The notes under the pieces were generated by a model that saw only the letters and a list, made by a program, of their open reading frames with translations, was not told the origin of the DNA and did no database searches. Source: Bog-473 sp963782415 (GTDB lineage: Bacteria > Actinomycetota > Acidimicrobiia > Acidimicrobiales > RAAP-2). From it: DNA of 64,000 bases. Location of the stretch: contig CAWAJT010000008.1 in the NCBI GenBank assembly GCA_963782415.1, positions 186,001-250,000 on the forward strand, given 5' to 3'. Within the stretch, counting starts at the first letter, position 1; each line of letters begins with the position of its first letter. A program made the position numbers and the translations under genes. Positions 36,509-44,844 of this stretch are shown here, piece by piece.

Positions 36509-37555
36509 ATGGGCCAGAAGGTCAACCCTTACGGCTTCCGGCTCGGGATCACGACGGACTGGAAGTCCCGTTGGTTCGAGGAGCGCAACTACCGCGAGTT
36601 CGTGGTGGAGGACTGGAAGATCCGGGACTACCTGATGCGGCAGCTCGAGGCGGCCGCCGTCAGCCGCATTGAGGTGGAGCGCACGCGCGACCGCCTGCGT
36701 GTCGACATCCACACGGCCCGGCCCGGCATCGTCATCGGCCGCCGCGGCGCCGAGGCCGATCGCCTGAAGAAGCACCTCGAGGAGATCACCGGGCTGCAGA
36801 ACCGGATTCAGCTCAACATCCAGGAGATCAAGCAGCCCGAGCTCGACGCGGCGCTGATCGCCCAGGGCATCTGCGATCAGCTCGTGCGCCGGGTGGCGTT
36901 CCGCCGGGCCATGAAGCGCGCCATCCAGACCGTGCAGAAGGCCGGTGCCCAGGGCATCAAGGTGCAGTGTTCGGGTCGCCTGGGCGGGTCCGAAATGTCC
37001 CGCAAGGAGCAGTACCGCGAGGGCCGCGTCCCGCTGCACACGTTGCGGGCCGACATCGACTACGGCTTCCGCGAGGCCCGCACCACCTCGGGTCGGGTGG
37101 GCGTGAAGGTCTGGATCTACAAGGGCGACATCCTCCCGTACAAGGTCTCGATCGAGGACAAGATCACCCGTGAGGCCGCCATGGCCGTGGGCGAGACCTC
37201 GGGCCAGGGAGGCCCGCGCCGGCTCATCACCGCCGGCGGTGGCCGCCGCCGCGCCGAGGGGTTCCCGTCCGACGAAGAGGGCGCCACGGACGGCGCCGCT
37301 GCGGACGAGACCACCGAGGAGCGGGCCACCGACACGGCCACGGTGCCCGAGGCGAGCGCCGAGGCAGCCGCGCCGGCGACCGCCCCTCCCGACGTGGAAG
37401 CGGACGACGAGGCGGACACGCCACCGGCGGATCTGTTGCCCTCGCCGACGGAGCCCGACGACCTGGAGCGACAGCTGACCCAGGACGAGGAGATGGAGCG
37501 CCAGAACCGCCATCAGCACCACGAGGCCCCGCACTTCCGCAAGGAGTCGGACTGA
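36509..37555 (+). CDS. rpsC: 30S ribosomal protein S3 (uS3) with long C-terminal extension
   Basis: Residues 1-230 are normal S3: GQKVNPYGFRLGI, the KH domain with IVIGRRGAEADRL, and the C-terminal GRLGGSEMSRKEQYREG. The protein then continues to 348 residues with an Ala/Glu/Asp/Pro-rich disordered tail that ends in a His-rich patch (RHQHHEAPH). It forms the mRNA entry site with S4 and S5. Family length is usually 210-280. Confidence 0.96.
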   Translation: MGQKVNPYGFRLGITTDWKSRWFEERNYREFVVEDWKIRDYLMRQLEAAAVSRIEVERTRDRLRVDIHTARPGIVIGRRGAEADRLKKHLEEITGLQNRIQLNIQEIKQPELDAALIAQGICDQLVRRVAFRRAMKRAIQTVQKAGAQGIKVQCSGRLGGSEMSRKEQYREGRVPLHTLRADIDYGFREARTTSGRVGVKVWIYKGDILPYKVSIEDKITREAAMAVGETSGQGGPRRLITAGGGRRRAEGFPSDEEGATDGAAADETTEERATDTATVPEASAEAAAPATAPPDVEADDEADTPPADLLPSPTEPDDLERQLTQDEEMERQNRHQHHEAPHFRKESD

Positions 37556-37556
37556 C

Positions 37557-37994
37557 ATGTTGATGCCCAAGAAGGTCAAGCACCGCAAGACACAGCGCGG
37601 TCGGCTCTCGGGTCAGGCCAAGGGCGGCGCGTCGGTGGCGTTCGGCGACTTCGGGATCCAGGCGATGGAGCCCGGGTGGCTCACGGCACGCCAGATCGAG
37701 GCCGCCCGTATTGCCATGACGCGTCACGTCAAGCGTGGAGGAAAAGTCTGGATCCGGGTCTTCCCGGACAAGCCGGTCACCCAGAAGCCGGCCGAGACGC
37801 GCATGGGTTCGGGCAAGGGCAATCCCGAACTCTGGGTTGCGGTCGTGCACCCCGGCCGCGTGCTCTTCGAACTGGCCGGTGTGGACGAGGAGCTGGCGCG
37901 CGCCGCCATGGAGCGTGCCATTCAGAAGCTGCCGTTCAAGGCCCGTTTCGTGGTGCGTCCCGGGACCCACGGTCACGCCGAGGTGGCGATCTGA
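37557..37994 (+). CDS. rplP: 50S ribosomal protein L16 (uL16)
   Basis: 145 residues. The N-terminus MLMPKKVKHRKTQRGRLSG and the segment GKGNPELWVAVVHPGRVLFEL are diagnostic. It binds near the A-site tRNA and is incorporated late in 50S assembly. The stop and the rpmC start share a base (TGATG). Confidence 0.98.
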   Translation: MLMPKKVKHRKTQRGRLSGQAKGGASVAFGDFGIQAMEPGWLTARQIEAARIAMTRHVKRGGKVWIRVFPDKPVTQKPAETRMGSGKGNPELWVAVVHPGRVLFELAGVDEELARAAMERAIQKLPFKARFVVRPGTHGHAEVAI

Positions 37995-38380
37995 TGCCGA
38001 CCGCACACGACCTCGCCATGCTGGACGGCGACGAACTGTCGTCCCGTCTGGGCGAGTCGCGCCGCGAGCTGTTCAACCTGCGCTTCCAGCTCGCCACCGG
38101 CCAGCTGGACAACCCGGCGCGTATCAAGCAGGTCAAGCGCGAGGTGGCTCGCATGCTGACCGTGCTGCGGGCCCGGGAGATCCTCGAGGCCGAGGGCGCC
38201 TACGTGGCTCCCTCGGAGGCCGAACACGAGGCGGCGCGGGCGAAGCTCGCGGCCGAGGACGCCGAGCGCGAAGAGAAGGCAGCGGCGCGCCAGGCCGCGT
38301 CCGAGGCCGAGGCGGGCCTCGACGAGTTCCACGACCACGATCACGACCACTTGGACGACGACGAAGAGGATGAGGCCTGA
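37994..38380 (+). CDS. rpmC: 50S ribosomal protein L29 (uL29) with acidic, His/Asp-rich extension
   Basis: The first 70 or so residues are L29 (LDGDELSSRLGESRRELFNLRFQLATGQL, RIKQVKREVARMLTVLRARE). The usual protein ends there (about 65-75 residues), but this one continues to 128 with a charged helix and the tail FHDHDHDHLDDDEEDEA, alternating His and Asp as in metal-binding tails. L29 sits at the tunnel exit beside L23, so the tail would be exposed. It is coupled at both ends by TGATG overlaps. Confidence 0.95.
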   Translation: MPTAHDLAMLDGDELSSRLGESRRELFNLRFQLATGQLDNPARIKQVKREVARMLTVLRAREILEAEGAYVAPSEAEHEAARAKLAAEDAEREEKAAARQAASEAEAGLDEFHDHDHDHLDDDEEDEA

Positions 38381-38784
38381 TGGCCGACGAGACCCCAGAG
38401 AACCAAGAAGCCATCGCGGCGGCCCACGATGCCGCCAAGGCCCTCGACGCGATCGAAGCCGAGGCAGCGACCGAGCTGCCGGCCCCTGACGCGCCCGCGG
38501 CGACCGCAGCTGCCGCACCCGCGGAGGACGGCCGGCCGAACCGCCGCAAGGTGCGCGAGGGCATCGTGGTGTCCGACGCCATGTCCGCCACCGTCGTCGT
38601 GGCCGTGGTCGAGCGCGTGCGCCACCCCAAGTACGGCAAGACCGTGCAGCGCACCAAGAAGCTCTACGTGCACGACGCCGAGGACAGCGCCAAGGTGGGG
38701 GACCGGGTCCGGGTGCAAGAGACCCGACCCCTCTCCAAGCTCAAGCGCTGGCGCCTCACCGAGGTCGTGGAGCGGGCCCGATGA
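38380..38784 (+). CDS. rpsQ: 30S ribosomal protein S17 (uS17) with N-terminal extension
   Basis: Residues from about 50 are ordinary S17 (REGIVVSDAMSATVVVAVVERVRHPKYGKTVQRTKKLYVHD, GDRVRVQETRPLSKLKRW). The first 48 or so residues are an extra Ala/Glu/Pro-rich leader. I kept ATG 38380 because it overlaps the rpmC stop (TGATG) exactly like neighbouring junctions and no better internal start is apparent. Usual length is about 85; here 134. Confidence 0.95.
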   Translation: MADETPENQEAIAAAHDAAKALDAIEAEAATELPAPDAPAATAAAAPAEDGRPNRRKVREGIVVSDAMSATVVVAVVERVRHPKYGKTVQRTKKLYVHDAEDSAKVGDRVRVQETRPLSKLKRWRLTEVVERAR

Positions 38785-39149
38785 TTCAGCAGGAATCCCG
38801 GCTCCGCGTGGCGGACAATTCCGGCGCGCGCGAGGTGCTCTGCATCCGCGTGCTCGGCGGGTCCCGCCGGCGCTACGCCAGCATCGGCGATGTCTTCGTC
38901 GCCACGGTCAAGGACGCGATCCCCGGTGCCGCCGTCAAGCGGGGCGACGTGGTGAAGTGCGTCGTCGTGCGGACCAAGAAGGAGAAGCGGCGCCCGGACG
39001 GGAGCTACATCCGCTTCGACGAGAACGCAGCGGTTCTCATCAACGACCAGCAACAGCCACGCGGGACCCGCATTTTCGGGCCCGTCGGCCGCGAGCTGCG
39101 CGACAAGCGCTTCATGCGCATCGTGTCGCTCGCCCCGGAGGTGCTCTGA
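38781..39149 (+). CDS. rplN: 50S ribosomal protein L14 (uL14)
   Basis: 122 residues, starting MIQQESRLRVADNSGAREVLC and containing RPDGSYIRFDENAAVLIN, as in all bacteria. It forms an intersubunit bridge and is the docking site of the silencing factor RsfS. It overlaps rpsQ by ATGA and ends one base before rplX. Confidence 0.98.
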   Translation: MIQQESRLRVADNSGAREVLCIRVLGGSRRRYASIGDVFVATVKDAIPGAAVKRGDVVKCVVVRTKKEKRRPDGSYIRFDENAAVLINDQQQPRGTRIFGPVGRELRDKRFMRIVSLAPEVL

Positions 39150-39150
39150 C

Positions 39151-39456
39151 ATGCGTATTCACAAGGGAGACCAGGTGATCGTCCTGTCCGGCAAGGACAA
39201 GGGCAAGAAGGCCGAAGTGGTGCGGGCCATCCCGGGCCGCGAACGGGTGATCCTGGAGGGCGTCAACGTGGCGAAACGCCACGCCAAGCCGACGCGCGCC
39301 ACCCAGCAGGGTGGCGTCATCGACAAGTTCATGCCGGTGCACGTCTCGACGGTGGCCCTCGTCTGCAAGGGCTGCGACAAGCCGACGCGGGCGGGTTACC
39401 GCTTGGAGGGTGACGAGAAGGTCCGTTTCTGCAAGAAGTGCGGGTCGGCGCTGTGA
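39151..39456 (+). CDS. rplX: 50S ribosomal protein L24 (uL24)
   Basis: 101-residue assembly initiator. The KOW motif region GDQVIVLSGKDKGKKAEV and the segment GGVIDKFMPVHVS are clear. A Cys pair pattern (CKGCDK, CKKCGS) near the C-terminus suggests a zinc-binding form, as seen in some L24 proteins. The stop overlaps the preferred rplE start. Confidence 0.97.
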   Translation: MRIHKGDQVIVLSGKDKGKKAEVVRAIPGRERVILEGVNVAKRHAKPTRATQQGGVIDKFMPVHVSTVALVCKGCDKPTRAGYRLEGDEKVRFCKKCGSAL

Positions 39457-40025
39457 GCGCCACGACGGCCGCGGTGCGGCCCCGGCTCAAGGAGCGCTAC
39501 CTGGGCGAGGTACGGGACAGCCTGAAGGAAGGGCTGGGCCTGGGCAACGTCATGGAGGTGCCGCGGCTGGAGAAGATCGTCATCAACATGGGCGTCGGCC
39601 GCGCCACCCAGCAGGCCTCCCTCATCGAAGGCGCCCAGCGCGACCTCGAGACCATCACCGGGCAGAAGCCGGTCGTCACGAGGGCCAAGCAGTCCATCGC
39701 CGGTTTCAAGCTGCGTGAGGGCCAGGCGATCGGCGTCAAGGCAACCCTGCGGGGAGACCGGGCCTGGGAGTTCTTCGACCGCATGCTGAGCCTGGCCATT
39801 CCGCGTATCCGCGACTTCCGAGGGCTGTCCCCCCGGTCGTTCGACGGCCACGGCAACTACACCTTCGGGGTGACAGAGCAGCTGATCTTCCCCGAGATCG
39901 ACTACGACAAGATCGACACGACCCGCGGCATGGACATCACCATCGTCACGACCGCGCGCACCAACGAGGAAGGGCGGGCGTTCCTGGCAGCGTTCGGCTT
40001 TCCGTTCCGACAGGAGACCCGGTAG
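39453..40025 (+). CDS. rplE: 50S ribosomal protein L5 (uL5)
   Basis: 190 residues, 5S rRNA-binding protein of the central protuberance. It shows the segments PRLEKIVINMGVG, GQKPVVTRAKQSIAGFKLREG and FRGLSPRSFDGHGNYTFGV. I prefer GTG 39453, which overlaps the rplX stop as GTGA like neighbouring junctions; GTG 39438 would add five residues. Confidence 0.97.
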   Translation: MSATTAAVRPRLKERYLGEVRDSLKEGLGLGNVMEVPRLEKIVINMGVGRATQQASLIEGAQRDLETITGQKPVVTRAKQSIAGFKLREGQAIGVKATLRGDRAWEFFDRMLSLAIPRIRDFRGLSPRSFDGHGNYTFGVTEQLIFPEIDYDKIDTTRGMDITIVTTARTNEEGRAFLAAFGFPFRQETR

Positions 40026-40029
40026 CACC

Positions 40030-40215
40030 ATGGCGAAGAAGGCTTTGATCGAGAAGCAGCAGCGCACCCCCAAGTTCAAGGTGCGGGGGTACACCCGGTG
40101 CCAGCGATGTGGACGGCCGAAGGCCGTGTACCGCAAGTTCGGGCTCTGCCGCATCTGCCTGCGCGTCATGGTGCACGCGGGCGAGGTGCCGGGCGTCACG
40201 AAGGCAAGCTGGTAG
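40030..40215 (+). CDS. rpsZ: 30S ribosomal protein S14, zinc-binding type Z (uS14)
   Basis: 61 residues with the two CxxC pairs CQRCGRP and CRICLR that bind zinc, which identifies the short, zinc-containing form rather than the longer zinc-free paralogue. It sits in the spc group between rplE and rpsH as usual. Also written rpsN1 in actinobacteria. Confidence 0.97.
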   Translation: MAKKALIEKQQRTPKFKVRGYTRCQRCGRPKAVYRKFGLCRICLRVMVHAGEVPGVTKASW

Positions 40216-40221
40216 GCCGCC

Positions 40222-40626
40222 ATGACGATGACCGACCCCATCGCGGACATGCTCACGCGAATCCGTAACGCCAATTCCGCCATGTTCGACACCGTGAAGA
40301 TGCCCGGCTCCAAGCTGAAGGAGTCCCTGGCCAAGGTGCTCGAGCGCGAAGGATTCATTGCGGGCTACACCGTCGAGCCGAACACCGGAAAGCCCGGCTC
40401 CACGCTGGAGATCACTCTCAAGTACTCGGGCGATCGCACGCGCACCATCGCGGGGATCAAGCGGGTCTCGAAGCCGGGCCTGCGCATTTATGCCCGGGCC
40501 GACGGCATGCCCCGCGTGCTCGGCGGCATGGGCGTCGCCGTGGTCTCGACCAGCCAAGGCCTGCTGACCGACGCCGAGGCGCGGCGCAAGCACCTGGGTG
40601 GAGAGGTGCTGTGCCATGTCTGGTAG
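40222..40626 (+). CDS. rpsH: 30S ribosomal protein S8 (uS8)
   Basis: 134 residues, beginning TMTDPIADMLTRIRNAN and ending GGEVLCHVW, with GLRIYARADGMPRVLGGMGVAVVSTSQG. A central 16S rRNA binder; in E. coli it represses the spc operon at the L5 site. A start six bases later (MTDPIADM) is also possible. Confidence 0.98.
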   Translation: MTMTDPIADMLTRIRNANSAMFDTVKMPGSKLKESLAKVLEREGFIAGYTVEPNTGKPGSTLEITLKYSGDRTRTIAGIKRVSKPGLRIYARADGMPRVLGGMGVAVVSTSQGLLTDAEARRKHLGGEVLCHVW

Positions 40627-40659
40627 TGCCGTGCTCGCTCCGACCCGAGAGGAGGCCTG

Positions 40660-41199
40660 ATGTCGCGCGTCGGACGCTCCCCCATAGCGGTCCCCTCGAA
40701 CGTCACGGTGACGCTGAGCGGTGCCACCGTCAATGTCAAGGGCCCGCAAGGCTCTCTCGAGCGCGTACTGCCCGAGGGCATCACCGTCGCCCAGGAGGGC
40801 GACACGCTCGTGGTCAGCCGCCCCGACGACGAGCGTCGGCACCGCGCGCTGCACGGCCTGTCGCGCTCGCTCGTGGCCAACATGGTCTCGGGTGTCACCG
40901 AGGGATTCTCCAAGGAGCTCGAGATCGTCGGCGTGGGTTACCGCGCCACGGCCAAGGGACCCAATGCGCTGGAATTGGCGCTCGGGTTCTCGCACCCGGT
41001 GAACGTCGCCGCTCCCGATGGCATCACCTTCGAGGTACCGGTGCCGACACGGATCATCGTCAAGGGGATCGACAAGGAGAAGGTGGGCCAGGTGGCCGCC
41101 GACATCCGCAAGCTGCGCAAGCCCGAGCCCTACAAGGGCAAGGGCGTGCGCTACGCCGACGAACGAGTGCTGCGCAAAGCAGGAAAGGCCGCCAAGTAA
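40660..41199 (+). CDS. rplF: 50S ribosomal protein L6 (uL6)
   Basis: 179 residues, starting SRVGRSPIAVPSNVTV and containing VGYRATAKG, LGFSHPV and the C-terminal KGKGVRYADERVLRKAGK. Located near the factor-binding site. GAGAGGAGG lies upstream of the ATG. The last base of its TAA is the first base of the rplR ATG. Confidence 0.98.
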   Translation: MSRVGRSPIAVPSNVTVTLSGATVNVKGPQGSLERVLPEGITVAQEGDTLVVSRPDDERRHRALHGLSRSLVANMVSGVTEGFSKELEIVGVGYRATAKGPNALELALGFSHPVNVAAPDGITFEVPVPTRIIVKGIDKEKVGQVAADIRKLRKPEPYKGKGVRYADERVLRKAGKAAK

Positions 41200-41573
41200 T
41201 GGCACGTACGAGCGATCGCACCCGACTGCGCCTGCGGCGTCACAGCCGTGTGCGCACCAAGGTCAGCGGCACGGCCGAATGCCCGCGCCTGGCCGTGCAC
41301 CGGTCGAACCGGCACATCTCCGCCCAGCTGATCGACGATGCCGCGGGCCGTACGCTGGCATCCGCCTCGTCGGTGGAGGCCGATCTGCGTGCGTCATTGG
41401 GCAAGAACGGCGGCGGTAACGTGACGGGCGCGCAGTCGGTGGGGCGGCTGCTTGGTTCGAGGGCCAAGGCAGCCGGCATCACCAAGGTGGTCTTTGACCG
41501 TGGGGGCTTCGTGTACCACGGGCGTGTCGCCGTCCTGGCTGACGCGGCACGAGCCGAGGGACTGGAGTTCTAA
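41199..41573 (+). CDS. rplR: 50S ribosomal protein L18 (uL18)
   Basis: 124-residue 5S rRNA-binding protein. Typical segments are RLRLRRHSRVRTKVSGTAECPRLAVHRSNRHISAQLIDD and FDRGGFVYHGRVAVLADAARAEGLEF. ATG 41199 overlaps the rplF stop by one base; an open frame upstream lies within rplF. Confidence 0.97.
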   Translation: MARTSDRTRLRLRRHSRVRTKVSGTAECPRLAVHRSNRHISAQLIDDAAGRTLASASSVEADLRASLGKNGGGNVTGAQSVGRLLGSRAKAAGITKVVFDRGGFVYHGRVAVLADAARAEGLEF

Positions 41574-41575
41574 GC

Positions 41576-42127
41576 ATGGTCGACACACAGTACGAAGAGC
41601 GCACCATCAAGGTGAACCGCGTGGCCAAGGTCGTCAAGGGCGGCCGGCGCTTCTCCTTTGCCGCTCTCATGGTCGTCGGCGACGGCAACGGCAAGGTGGG
41701 CCTGGGCTACGGCAAGGCCAAGGAAGCCGGGCTGGCGGTGCAGAAGGGGATCGAAGAGGCGCGCAAGAACCTCTTCGAGGTGCCCCTGGCCGGCAGCACC
41801 ATCGTCCACCCCGTGATCGGGGAGAGCGGCGCCGGCCGGGTCCTGCTCAAGCCGGCTGCACCCGGGACCGGTGTCATTGCGGGCGGCGCGGCGCGCCATA
41901 TCCTCGAGATGGCCGGCATCCGCGACATCCTCGCCAAGTCGTTGGGTTCGTCCAACGGGATCAACGTGGCGCACGCCACCATCGCCGGGCTCAAGCAGTT
42001 GCGGCGTCCCGACGACGTCGCCGCCCTGCGCGGCAAGTCGGCCGACGAAGTCACGCCGGGCGGCGTCCTGCGGGCCTACCGCGAGCGCAAACGCGAGACC
42101 GATCTGTTCGCGGCGGAGGCGCGCTGA
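41576..42127 (+). CDS. rpsE: 30S ribosomal protein S5 (uS5)
   Basis: 183 residues, translational fidelity protein at the mRNA entry site. It contains VAKVVKGGRRFSFAALMVVGDGNGKVG, a double-stranded RNA-binding segment, and APGTGVIAGGAARHILEMAGI. The normal spectinomycin-contact loop (VVKGGRRF) appears wild type. It lies two bases after rplR and two before rpmD. Confidence 0.98.
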   Translation: MVDTQYEERTIKVNRVAKVVKGGRRFSFAALMVVGDGNGKVGLGYGKAKEAGLAVQKGIEEARKNLFEVPLAGSTIVHPVIGESGAGRVLLKPAAPGTGVIAGGAARHILEMAGIRDILAKSLGSSNGINVAHATIAGLKQLRRPDDVAALRGKSADEVTPGGVLRAYRERKRETDLFAAEAR

Positions 42128-42129
42128 GG

Positions 42130-42345
42130 ATGGCGGCGGCGACCAAGAAGGACGCGGGCGATGCGGTGCTGCTCGTCACGCAGACCCGCTCGGCCATCGG
42201 GACCAAGCCGAAGCACCGCGGCACGCTGCGGGCCCTGGGCCTGCGCGGCATCGGACAGTCGAACGAACTGCCGGACCGCCCCGAAATCAGGGGCATGCTG
42301 GCTCGGGTGCCCCACCTGATCAGCGTTGAGGAGGTCTCCAAGTGA
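42130..42345 (+). CDS. rpmD: 50S ribosomal protein L30 (uL30)
   Basis: 71 residues. The pattern VTQTRSAIGTKPKHRGTLRALGLRGIGQSNELPDRPEIRGML is diagnostic of L30. A short Ala/Lys-rich leader precedes it. ATG 42130 lies just after the rpsE stop, and its own stop overlaps the rplO GTG (GTGA). Confidence 0.96.
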   Translation: MAAATKKDAGDAVLLVTQTRSAIGTKPKHRGTLRALGLRGIGQSNELPDRPEIRGMLARVPHLISVEEVSK

Positions 42346-42830
42346 AGTTGCACGATCTGGCGCCCCCCAAGGGCGCGACGACGGCCAAGCGCCGGGTCGG
42401 CCGCGGCACCGGAGGCAAGGGCCACAAGACGGCCGGCCGCGGGACCAAGGGCCAGAAGGCCCGTAACACCATGCCGGCCGGCTTCGAGGGTGGCCAGTTG
42501 CCGCTCATGCAGCGCATCCCCAAGCTGAAGGGGTTCACGAACCCCTTCCGCGTCGAGTACACACCGGTGAACCTGGCCGCGCTCGATGCGCTGGATGCCG
42601 ACGAGATCACGGTGCAGACGCTGATCGACGCCGGGTTGGCGCGGCCGAAGGCCCTGGTCAAGGTCCTCGGACAGGGTTCACTGCACCGTCCGGTCCGGGT
42701 CTCGGCCCATGCCTTTTCCAAGGCGGCGGAGGCGGCGATCACCGCCGCCGGCGGTAGCGTCGAGCGTGTGGCCTTGCCCTTCGCACAGGGGCGCCCGCCC
42801 GCGTCGGGCAACGCGCTGATGAACCGCTAG
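42342..42830 (+). CDS. rplO: 50S ribosomal protein L15 (uL15)
   Basis: 162 residues, beginning KLHDLAPPKGATTAKRRVGRG. It contains GGKGHKTAGRGTKGQKAR, GFEGGQLPLMQRIPKLKGF and the C-terminal AFSKAAEAAITAAGG. A scaffold protein of the large subunit. It is followed after 37 bases by secY, the usual last pair of the spc group. Confidence 0.97.
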   Translation: MKLHDLAPPKGATTAKRRVGRGTGGKGHKTAGRGTKGQKARNTMPAGFEGGQLPLMQRIPKLKGFTNPFRVEYTPVNLAALDALDADEITVQTLIDAGLARPKALVKVLGQGSLHRPVRVSAHAFSKAAEAAITAAGGSVERVALPFAQGRPPASGNALMNR

Positions 42831-42867
42831 TGACCACCGCTCCGGGACCCCACTGAGAGGAAGGGCC

Positions 42868-44154
42868 ATGCTCTCCCGGCTCGCCAACATCTTCAGGGTC
42901 CCTGACCTTCGCAACAAGGTCGTCTTCACACTGGCCGTCATCGCCCTGTACCAGATCGGGGCGAACCTGCCCGTGCCCGGCGTCAACTGGTCGAAGCTGC
43001 AGAGCCTCGAGAGCTCGGCCTCGGCGTCGGGCGTGCTCGGCTTCCTGAATCTCTTCAGCGGGGGCGCCCTGGTGCGCCTGGCCGTCTTCGGCCTGGGCGT
43101 CATGCCCTACATCACGAGCTCCATCATCATTCAGCTGCTCTCGACCGTCATTCCCAAGCTGGAGGAATGGCGGGACCAGGGTGCCGTCGGCCAGAAGAAG
43201 ATCACCCAGACCACCCGCTACCTCACGGTGGCCCTGGCGGTCATGCAGTCCTCGGGCCTCGTCTACGCCTTCCACGGCCACGACTCGGCCCTCCTCGGCA
43301 CGAGCATCGACCTGATCCCGAGCTTCAACTGGCCGCTGGCGCTGTTCATGGTGCTGATCCTCACGGCCGGCACGGCCTTCGTCATGTGGCTGGCCGAGCT
43401 CATCACCCAGCGCGGGATCGGCCAGGGCATGTCGATCCTGATCTTCGCCAACGTGGTGGCCGCCATCCCCACCGGGTTCAAGGCGATCTACGAGGAGGGC
43501 GGGATCAGCAAGTTCACGATCATCATCGTGGTATCGCTGATCCTGCTGGTCTTCATCGTCTTCATGGACCAGGGGCAGCGCCGCATCCCGGTGACGTTCG
43601 CCCGACGGGTGGTGGGCCGCCGCATGTACGGGGGCAGCTCGACCTACATCCCACTCAAGGTGAACCAATCCGGTGTGATCCCGATCATCTTCGCCAGCTC
43701 GGTGCTCTACATCCCGGTCCTGCTCTCGAACGTCGTCCCCTGGGCCTGGTTCCAGAACTTCGTGCGCAACAGCCTGACCCCGACGAGCTTCTTCTACATC
43801 CTGGCGTACTTCCTGCTGATCGTGATGTTCACCTTCTTCTACGTCTACGTCGCTTTCGACCCGCACCAGCAGGCGGACCTCATCCGCAAACAGGGTGGCT
43901 TCGTCCCCGGCATCCGACCCGGGCCGCCCACCGAGCGCTACTTCGCCCACATCCTGAGCCGCATCACCGTGGTCGGTGCGCTATTCCTCGGGTCGGTCGC
44001 CGTCGTGCCGTCGTTGCTCATGGCACTGTGGCATCTCAACAAGTTCCCGTTCTACGGGACCACGCTGCTGATCTCGGTCGGTGTCGCACTCGAGACCATG
44101 CGCCAGATCGACAGCCAGCTGATGATGCGCAACTACGAGGGCTTCCTCAAGTAG
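42868..44154 (+). CDS. secY: Preprotein translocase subunit SecY
   Basis: 428-residue channel-forming subunit of the Sec translocon with about ten transmembrane helices. The N-terminus MLSRLANIFRVPDLRNKVVFTL, the segment GVMPYITSSIIIQLLS, the lateral-gate helices and RITVVGALFLG are recognisable, as is the cytosolic loop RKQGGFVPGIRPG. It needs SecE and SecG (not here) and SecA or the ribosome as partner. It would export the signal-peptide proteins of this window. Confidence 0.97.
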   Translation: MLSRLANIFRVPDLRNKVVFTLAVIALYQIGANLPVPGVNWSKLQSLESSASASGVLGFLNLFSGGALVRLAVFGLGVMPYITSSIIIQLLSTVIPKLEEWRDQGAVGQKKITQTTRYLTVALAVMQSSGLVYAFHGHDSALLGTSIDLIPSFNWPLALFMVLILTAGTAFVMWLAELITQRGIGQGMSILIFANVVAAIPTGFKAIYEEGGISKFTIIIVVSLILLVFIVFMDQGQRRIPVTFARRVVGRRMYGGSSTYIPLKVNQSGVIPIIFASSVLYIPVLLSNVVPWAWFQNFVRNSLTPTSFFYILAYFLLIVMFTFFYVYVAFDPHQQADLIRKQGGFVPGIRPGPPTERYFAHILSRITVVGALFLGSVAVVPSLLMALWHLNKFPFYGTTLLISVGVALETMRQIDSQLMMRNYEGFLK

Positions 44155-44160
44155 GCGCCG

Positions 44161-44844
44161 GTGATTCCCGGGGTCAGGCTCGTGGTCCTCGGCAAGCAGG
44201 GGGCCGGCAAGGGGACGCAGTGCGTGCGTCTCTCGCATCACTACGTGGTGCCGCACGTCTCCACCGGCGACATGCTGCGCAGCGAGGTCAAGTCGCGCTC
44301 GCCGCTCGGGCGGCGCGCGCACTCGCTCATGGAGCAGGGCGAGCTCATCCCCGACGAAATGGTGATGGAGATGGTCGGCGGCCGCCTCTCCGAGCGCGAC
44401 ACGATGGGGCGCGGCTTCGTCCTCGACGGCTGCCCCCGGACCACGTCGCAGGCGGAATCGCTGGAGGAGCTCGTGCAGCCCTTCGGCCTCGACGTGGTGA
44501 TCGACCTGCAGGTCTCGACCAGCCTGGTCATGAAGCGTCTGGCCTCGCGCCGGGTGTGCGTGGATTGCGGCGCCAACTACTCGACGGCGGCTCCGCCGCT
44601 GGTCAACTGGACCTGCGACGTCTGCGGGGGCGAGGTGGTCCAGCGGGAGGACGACACCGAGGAGGCCATTGAGCGCCGGCTCAATCTCTACGAAGTGGAG
44701 ACGGCACCGCTGCTCGACTGGTACAAGCAGCGCGACCTCCTGGTCGAGATCAACGGCACGGGCTCGCCCGATGCTGTGACCCGTAGGGTGGTCGGGGCGA
44801 TCGACACCCTGCGCCGGAAGATGAAGGGAGGCACTGCCCGGTGA
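44161..44844 (+). CDS. adk: Adenylate kinase
   Basis: 227 residues; interconverts ATP, AMP and ADP. The P-loop GKQGAGKGT (11-19), STGDMLR, the AMP-binding LDGCPRT and the zinc-binding lid with CVDCGANY and CDVCGG mark the long, zinc-containing form. The start is GTG at 44161, six bases after secY. The stop overlaps the map start (GTGA). Normal secY-adk-map order. Confidence 0.95.
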   Translation: MIPGVRLVVLGKQGAGKGTQCVRLSHHYVVPHVSTGDMLRSEVKSRSPLGRRAHSLMEQGELIPDEMVMEMVGGRLSERDTMGRGFVLDGCPRTTSQAESLEELVQPFGLDVVIDLQVSTSLVMKRLASRRVCVDCGANYSTAAPPLVNWTCDVCGGEVVQREDDTEEAIERRLNLYEVETAPLLDWYKQRDLLVEINGTGSPDAVTRRVVGAIDTLRRKMKGGTAR

